DNA of 64,000 bases. Source: Aptenodytes patagonicus (taxonomy: Eukaryota; Chordata; Aves; Sphenisciformes; Spheniscidae). The stretch's first letter is position 1. Every line of letters starts with the position of its first letter. The stretch lies in assembly GCF_965638725.1 (NCBI RefSeq), contig NC_134962.1, positions 1,247,501 through 1,311,500 on the forward strand, in the 5' to 3' direction. This document shows, piece after piece, positions 57,828 to 64,000 of this stretch. The notes below the pieces were generated by a model. That model worked only from the letters and a program-made list of their open reading frames with translations, did no database searches and was not told where the DNA came from. The position numbers and the translations under genes are program-made.

Positions 57828-60343
57828 TCAGAGCACAGACAGGTCGTGGCAGGACTTGGAGCGGACTTTGAGGGCCACTTTGCTGCTGTTCCTGGCCACC
57901 AGCCTGTCGAGGAAGCGCCGGGCTCTCTTGGTGAGGCTCTCTTTGCGCTTCTGGCCGGGCATGGGGCGCGCGTGGGACTCCTTGCCCCCGCGGCGCAGGC
58001 GGATCTGCCGCACCACCCCCTCGAAGAGCTCGGCCACGTTGTGCTGCAGAGCCGCTGACGTCTCGATGAACTTGCAGTCGAACACCACGGCGCAGGCACG
58101 ACCCTCTGCAAGGGAAGGGCAGGGAGGGGGCACGGCCCCGCTGGCACCCCGGGCACTGGGGGACGGGTGCTGCTGCATGCGGGGCAGCGGCTGCACATCC
58201 AGGGACAAGGGGACAGACGCGGGGGAAGCAGCTGTGCAGGGAGCCCGGGTGCAGGGCCCCCCCGGGGATCCCCACCAGCCAGATCCCCCCCCCCCCCCGC
58301 CACCGCTCACCTTCGACGGAGACCTCGCGGCACCGCACCAGGTCGGTTTTGTTCCCCACCAGGATGATGGGGATGTCCTCGGCCTGCCGTGCGCGGCGCA
58401 GCTGGATGCGCAGCTCCGAGGCGCTCTCAAAGCTATCCCGGTCGGTGATGGAGTAGACGATGACGTAGGCGTTCCCCACCTGCAGGCACTGGCTGTGGCG
58501 CCAGCTCTCCTCGCCCTGCCACCGCATGGGGAACGAGTTGTCACTGCTCTGCAGGGGCTGCTGGCAGCCCCAACCGCTGCCGGGGGACAGCGGAGCACCC
58601 CGGCACCGATGGGACCTGCCAGCGCACCCCGCCAGCCCCCGCATCGTGGGGAGCAGACATGTGGCCTCATTAATAAAATGCAGATTAAAAGCTCCTGATT
58701 TTGGGGGGTGTTCGAGAGTTTCCTCCTTTATCAGCAACAAACGGGGGCTGTGGGCTCAGCTTGGCTCAGGGGGCTGAGGCTGCACCTCCTGGAGCCGCCC
58801 TCGGCCACGCAACGCCGGCGTCGTGGGTGGAGCACCCTGCGTGAACCAGGCACCGGTCCCTGCAGGGCAGGGTGAGATCAAGCTATCGTGGAAATAAAGG
58901 GCCGTTGTCGAGGCGTTACGGTGCTGGGGCATCTCCGGACAGCGCAGCCACACGTGCAAAACGCAGCCCCAGCCCACGCGGGTGCTGTGCCCACGTGCAC
59001 AGCCTGGCCACCGGCTCCATCTCTGCTCCTGGGGACCGGTCGCTGCCCGGTGGCACCCGCGGGAATGCCGGGCCCCGGCACGGAGGGAGGCAAAGGGGCG
59101 TTTCGAGGGAGGCAGTGACAGCGGCGCTGGCATTTCTGCCCAGGAGATGCCTCCGTGCGCTGGGTGGAAGGAACGGCCCATGCCAGGCTCTTGGGGCCAC
59201 CACTCTGCCTGCTAAAGCAAGTGTCCCAGCTGGCGGCACCGCCTCACGTGGATTTGCCCAGCCGGCTCCTTCAGCCCCGTTCCCAAACCATTTCCATGCA
59301 TTTTGAAGCGGGCTGGCACCACACTCCTTCCCCACAGCCCCTTCTTCCCCCCCACCCGCCCGCCCCTCGTGCGAGGGACACCCTGTGCCCACACCACTGC
59401 TCCTGCACTGGTGGCACCTCACCATGAGAGCCCCCACTGGCGAGAACACGGTGGGCGGCCTCCCATGCCGGGGAAAGGTGGGCAAAGAGCCCGTCAGAGA
59501 TGTGACCCCAGCCCCTGTCTTGCCCAGCGTGTGTCCCCTGCTCTGCAGCAAGGGCAGCCGCGAGCCCTGGGCACGGCCAGGGAAGCCCCAGGGAGACCTC
59601 TGCAGTGCTCAGAGGCCCCGAAGCAGCGGCTGTGCCCGTACAACGTCCCCCGGGCAGGTCCCAGCTCACCCAGCCCCGCTGGCAGCACGGGCTCCCCGCA
59701 GCGCCCAGCCCCGGCCCCACTGTACCCGCTGCTCTGGCTCCCAGGTGTCCATCACCAGCAGCGTGGTCTCCTCGCCATCCACAGACAGCGTGCGCTCGTA
59801 CGCGGCCTCTGCAAGACACCGAGAGAGCCCGGTTGGCGCGGCACTGCCCGGGCAGCCGAGACTTGGCCCCAGCGCCGAGATTCTCCCCGCCTCGCGCACG
59901 GGTTTCTCCCATCATGGGGCCGTGCACGCAGCCCGGACACGCGCTGCCCCCCCGCCACCTCCTCCAGGCCCCATGGTGGGTGACCCCGCTGCAGAGGGGC
60001 CCCAACCAGCCCCCACCAGGCACCCACCTCCGTGCTGCTCCAGCTGGTCCCGCTCCTGGACGCCGGCGAAGAGGTTGACCAAGCTGGTCTTGCCTACGCC
60101 AGGGTCGCCCAGCAGCACTACGCGGTACAGGGGCTCCCAGGAGCCGGAGGAGCCCGAGGAGACGGAGGACCAGCTGCCCCGGGGTGCTGCGGCCCTGCCG
60201 CCCGGCTCGGACGCGGAGTGGCCGAGCTGGGGGTGGCAGGGCTCGCCCCGCGGCGTGGCACCCGGCACCCCCGGCCGCGGGAGAGGGGTGCTGGCCCTCC
60301 TCCGCAGCGGGCTCTTGCTCCCGCGCTGCGTGTTCAGGGTCAT
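57828..60343 (-). CDS. REM1: REM1: RGK-family small GTPase, four coding exons
   Basis: Exons are 60343-60028, 59808-59726, 58515-58311 and 58105-57828, in phase, giving 293 residues (human 298). RGK proteins bind the calcium-channel beta subunit and lower channel activity, and also affect Rho-kinase signalling. The start MTLNTQRGSKSPLRRRASTP matches the human REM1 opening. Visible motifs are the P-loop GDPGVGKTS (79-87), DTWE in place of the Ras DTAG, NKTD (G4) and ETSA (G5). The C-terminal calmodulin/14-3-3 region (KRKESLTKRARRF) ends in the RGK signature SKSCHDLSVL, with no CAAX box. Exon 3 could instead begin at 58548, adding 11 residues in frame. Upstream non-coding exons were not identified; a frame open to an ATG at 60478 exists, but CCGCAG directly before the ATG looks like a splice acceptor. 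Confidence 0.94.
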
Positions 60344-60700
60344 CTGCGGCACCGAGGGCAACGGGGCTGGGAGAGGCCGCCCCGAGGGACCCCGGCTCCC
60401 TGCGGCCCCCGGCCGCGCCGCTCCCGGTGTCGGTCTCGGTGCCGGTGCCCGTCCGAGCCGGCGGTAGCTCGGGCACAACTTTCCCCGGGACAGGCTCGCC
60501 GCCGCCCGGCCCGGGCTTTAAACCCCGGGAGGTGGAGCCCCTCGCCGCGCCCGGTCCCTCCCCCGCCGGACACACCCCCGCCCGCACCGGCCCCGGCCCC
60601 GGCCCCGGCCCCGGCCCCGGCCGCCCTGTCCGGTCCCCGAGGTCCCCGCGGGGCTCCCGGTGCCGGGGCACGGCGACTTCCCCGGGGCGCGTCCCCTCGG
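60344..60700 (-). promoter_or_regulatory. REM1: CpG-rich region upstream of REM1 start
   Basis: Dense CpG sequence immediately upstream of the REM1 start codon includes the GGCCCC repeat. It may hold the promoter or, if CCGCAG|ATG is a true acceptor, the end of the first intron. No TATA box is seen. Confidence 0.35.
60589..60618. repeat. (GGCCCC)5 repeat upstream of REM1
   Basis: Five perfect GGCCCC units plus a partial sixth lie about 250 bases upstream of the REM1 start codon. On the REM1 sense strand they read GGGGCC. The tract is non-coding, or at most in the 5' leader. Confidence 0.95.
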
Positions 60701-61484
60701 TCCCGGGGGGCGGCGCGGGGGACGGCGGTCTCACCGGGACGCCCCGGCCGCGCCGCTGCGGGATGCGCTGCCGCGGGCGGGGGCTCCGCCACGCTCCCCT
60801 CCTGCGTGGGGCAGGGTCCCCCCCGGTCCCCCGAGCCCCACGGCCGCGCTTCCCGCGGCCCCGGCCCCGGCCCGGCTCCGTCTCCCGGCGGCGCGGGGCA
60901 GCGCAGGGCTCTGCCGCTTCGCCAAGGAGCGAGCCGAACCCGGGCCGGTCGTGCCCGGTGCCCGGTGCCCGGTGGGGCTGTGCTTTGCCGGGACCTCGGA
61001 GCCCTGCTCGGCCCCCACTCGGCAGACGCCACAGGGCCGTCGCCAAGAGCCGGTGACGGGAAGCGCGGCCCGAGGGTCTCTTGGGAGGGGTGAGAACAGG
61101 AGCTGGTTTCGTTTGAACCTGTCGGCGGGCCCGGGCCCGTGCGGGCGCTGCGGCACCGCTGGCACTGGCACCAAAGTGCCCGAGCACCGGCCCTGCGCAG
61201 GCATCGGTCTGACCCCGCGCCGGGACACCGGTCCGGCCCACACTGGGATGCGCCGGCAGAGCCTCACGGCACCAGAGCCAGTCCCAGGACACCCCTCACG
61301 GTCAGAGCACAGCGACGGGGAGGCCCCTTTCGGGTTCAACCCCTCCGACGTTACCGCGATGGCACGAAGGGGACGGGCCAGGCTGCAAGTGCGGGAAGGC
61401 TGGCGCTGCCTCCCCGGGCGCTGTGGTCGCAGGGCGCACTCCGTGCTCCTTCCAAGGGACTGGCAGCACAGCCCACGCGGGCCA

Positions 61485-61728
61485 GGAATGACGGTAACAC
61501 CTTTACTGCACCATGTAACCACACCAGTGAGTCCCCAAGGCGGCTGAGCGGGGCTGGGATGGAGAAGCGCTGACGGGAAAGGAGGGGCTTCGCAGCTCGG
61601 CGCCTCATCCGAGCCCGGCTGTGCCGTGTGCTGGGCGAGGGGCCTGCGAGCGGAGCCTGGCCGAGCGTCAGATGAGCGGCGTCTCCTCGGTGGGGATGCT
61701 GAGGACCACCTCGGTATCCGGCGTGCAC
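61485..61728 (-). CDS. Terminal exon of an unidentified minus-strand gene (partial)
   Basis: A strong acceptor (pyrimidine tract ending CTCTCTCGCTCAG at 61729) opens an exon at 61728. In the frame whose first base completes a split codon it encodes CTPDTEVVLSIPTEETPLI and a stop at 61668. The other frame remains open much longer in biased sequence. An AGTAAA poly(A)-type hexamer at 61507-61502 is followed by GT-rich sequence, giving a 160-base 3' UTR. The last residues, EETPLI, fit the [DE]xxxL[LI] sorting signal for AP adaptors, which would suit a lysosomal or endosomal membrane protein. No earlier exon was recognised before the window end, so identity is unknown. Confidence 0.4.
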
Positions 61729-61739
61729 CTGAGCGAGAG

Positions 61740-64000
61740 AGGAGAGTTAGGAGGGGCAAAGCAAAGAGCGGAAAGTAAGCCGCCGCGCTTCGGCTGGTTC
61801 GGTGCGAGGAGGAGGAGAAGCTCCTGCGCGGCCAGGGCAGGAGGCGGGTGACTGCTCGGACGCTCTGTGCAGCCCACTCAGAGCTCAGAGGCATCCTATC
61901 CCCTGCACGGCAGCCCCGACATCAGAGGGCACGGGGCGGGTGGAGGGAAGCCTGCCTTGTGTTAGCTGTGCCACCTTCTCTGCGTCCCCAGGGCCCAGGA
62001 CTGGTTTTCAGCGGGGAGGGACCAGACGCTTGTTCTGGGACACAGGACAAAGCAAGCAGCTGGGGGAGCAGGGGGAAAAACCCTTTAAAACCAGATGAGG
62101 GTCGTTGTGCACAGCCCCTGTTCTAGCACGAACCAGAGCCCAGCCCGACCTCCAGCTCGCCCCGGCACTATTTTGCTTTTCGGCTCACCCTTCATGGTCT
62201 ACCCCGGCCACTAAGCACTCTGCCTACAAAAGAAATCAGCCCCAAGCCCGAGCCCTGCTCCACGGCCCTGTCTTAGACCGTGCTTACAAGTGAGCCCTCT
62301 GCAAGGCAGGCTTGGCGCTCGCTGGCCTTCCCAGAGAGGCAGAGCCAGATGTAACCCCTGGGGCTCTGAGAGGGAGAAGGACTGAAATCAGCCGCCCCTC
62401 ACTGTCAATCCCGAAGGACAAACAGAAGCGGAGAAAGCCCGTTGGAGCAGCCAGGTACATCTGTTTTCTCGCAGAGAGAGGACAAGCACGGCGAGCTGGG
62501 CGTGCTCAGAGCTGTGCTCATCCATCTCCGTCTCGGTCCAGGACAAACTGTGCGTCCAGAGTGCCCCCAGCGCAGGGCTTGAAGCTGCCGGTGAAATCCA
62601 GCCGGGTTCCCTTGAAGCAAGAGGATTTTTAACGAGGGGAAGCTGAAATGCAGATGGGAATGGATATGCAGGGGGTTACAGCTCCTCCGGGCCCCACACG
62701 CTGCCCGCAGCATGCAGGGACCCAAGGAGGGCCAGCAAGAGTCCTGGGCACCTACACACACACTTCCAGGCCGAGCGCAGCTCGTGTCTGATTTTGCTCT
62801 TTCAAGAAGCAAATCCAGTGTCTGGAACCAAAGGGTTAATCAGAAAAAAAAAAAGAAGGGCTGGTGAAGTCGTGTGAAAAGTTGCAGGGAGGTCAGTGGG
62901 AAAGGGCTGCGGGATGGCGGAGAGGGCTCTGGCACGGGCTCCCGCCTGTCAGGGCGGGTAAGCACCAAATGCCTGACTTGTGATGTTACAGAAACTTTCC
63001 ACTTGGGCCTTCCTGCTATTTTTAACTCTTCTCCCAGCCACCCTCAGTAACCCCAGCCCCACCAGCTGTCGAGGCTAATTAATTCCCCTTTTTTATCATT
63101 TTTTTTATCGGAAAAAAATTAAGTTGCACTAATCCATCACGCAGCCGCTCGCCTCCCCCCGCGGTCTCCTGACACGTTCCAGGCTTTCCTCCTGCTTCGG
63201 CTCGTGCCTCCGCAGCGCTGCAGCCATACCTGGCTTCCAGCTAAAACCCCGGCCCTGGAGCGGGAGATCCAGCCCCTCTCGCCGCCCGCACCACCACCGG
63301 TTTGCTGGGCGAGCGTCTGCTCATCCCGAGGGATGATATTTTCATGCAAAATAACCCCCGTGTGCGCGTGAGGTGCGGAGGAGCCGAGGGGCTGGCCTGC
63401 ACCTGCAGCGCCGGGACCCGCTGGGAAGGAATGACTCCATTAACAGGCGTCTCTGTGCCAAGAACAATTTGTATAGGGAGTTGCTGTAAATAAACGCGCA
63501 TATGCACGCTGTTCTGCACACAGCTACGGGTTTCGGGCTACAGCATACTCGAGATTTGAACACGTGACCCATTTTTTCCTCACGTTTGTACCCTTGGTCA
63601 GTGGGCAGCAGAGAAAGCCGAGGCACCTCGGCAGCTCTAAATCGTTTGTGATTTTTGCGATTTGTCCTGTCCTGTGCAGGACCCTGCTGCCACGGGACAA
63701 GGGGCAGCGTTACGCCTTCAGCCTGCCATGGGTATGGTGGAAAATAGCTTCTCACAGCTGGCTGTTGGTATGCTTCAGCCTAGACTTGGCCAGCCCGGGT
63801 CTGTCCCTGGAGAGGAGAGCCCAGCATTCCTGTGACCGAGCTAGCAGGGCCTTCTCCCCACCGACGCTAAGTGAGGATTTGCCTTACGCTTTGTAATTCT
63901 TATATCCAGTATCAGCGCAGCGCACACTGGTAAGCAGGAGCGGGGACTACTCACAACCTCCACTTGGGAAGTAATTAGCTACCAGTGAACTGGGGCAGGG
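61740..64000. other. Right-end region, no gene recognised
   Basis: This is probably intron of the gene ending at 61668, or intergenic sequence. Bases 62990-63130 and 63300-63560 are less GC-rich than their surroundings and contain TTAATTAATT, TTTTTTATC-type GATA and TGTAAATAAACGC (forkhead-like) motifs, so they may be conserved non-coding sequence. No exon on either strand could be supported. Confidence 0.5.

Noticed and set aside
59271-61292. 673-codon minus-strand open frame across the REM1 first exon region
   Set aside because: It runs in a different frame from REM1, crosses the GGCCCC repeat, is Arg/Pro/Gly-rich and has no motif. REM1 splice sites explain the locus.

Overview
The window reads as a vertebrate autosomal locus from a GC-rich, gene-dense, microchromosome-like region of a bird. 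The evidence is short introns in most genes, large CpG islands, many G/C homopolymers, and a Bcl-xL protein that looks avian (230 residues, close to chicken as I remember it but not identical). The gene set TPX2 (promoter only), BCL2L1, ID1, HM13 and REM1 matches human 20q11.21 (chicken chromosome 20) in order and relative orientation, inverted here. No retroviral or LTR element, LINE, SINE, tRNA, rRNA or CRISPR array was recognised by eye. Layout, left to right: (1) 1-5.2 kb is a double CpG island. It holds a minus-strand promoter with CCAAT and CHR elements and a short first exon, assigned by synteny to TPX2, and the plus-strand BCL2L1 promoter and non-coding exon. (2) 5.5-23.5 kb is BCL2L1 on the plus strand: two coding exons around a 15.5 kb intron, a 9-codon uORF, and a long 3' UTR carrying a perfect 35-bp fold-back just before the distal poly(A) signal. 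(3) 23.5-24.9 kb is a convergent intergenic stretch full of G and C runs. (4) 24.9-29.1 kb is a complete 15-exon BPI/LBP-family gene on the minus strand (502 residues, secreted), lying where mammals have COX4I2. (5) 32.5-34.0 kb is ID1 on the minus strand with an unusually short C-terminal part, a strongly conserved 3' UTR block and an upstream BMP response element. (6) 39.3-53.9 kb is HM13 (signal peptide peptidase) on the minus strand: 12 exons, 376 residues, all catalytic motifs intact. (7) 57.2-60.4 kb is REM1 (RGK GTPase) on the minus strand, 293 residues. (8) At 61.5-61.7 kb lies the apparent terminal exon of an unidentified minus-strand gene whose C-terminus looks like a dileucine sorting signal. 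The rest of the right end has no recognisable gene. The genes do not form one pathway. They are a conserved neighbourhood of separately controlled genes: a mitotic spindle factor (TPX2), an apoptosis inhibitor (BCL2L1), a lipid/LPS-binding defence protein, a BMP-induced bHLH antagonist (ID1), an ER intramembrane protease (HM13) and a calcium-channel-regulating GTPase (REM1). Exon boundaries for BCL2L1, the BPI-like gene, ID1, HM13 and REM1 were read by hand from splice consensus, and every junction closes in phase. I found no undescribed multi-gene system. The most unusual items are the BCL2L1 3' UTR fold-back, the relocated BPI-like gene with its repeat-expanded linker, the truncated ID1 tail, and the (GGGGCC)n tracts, one of which is coding.
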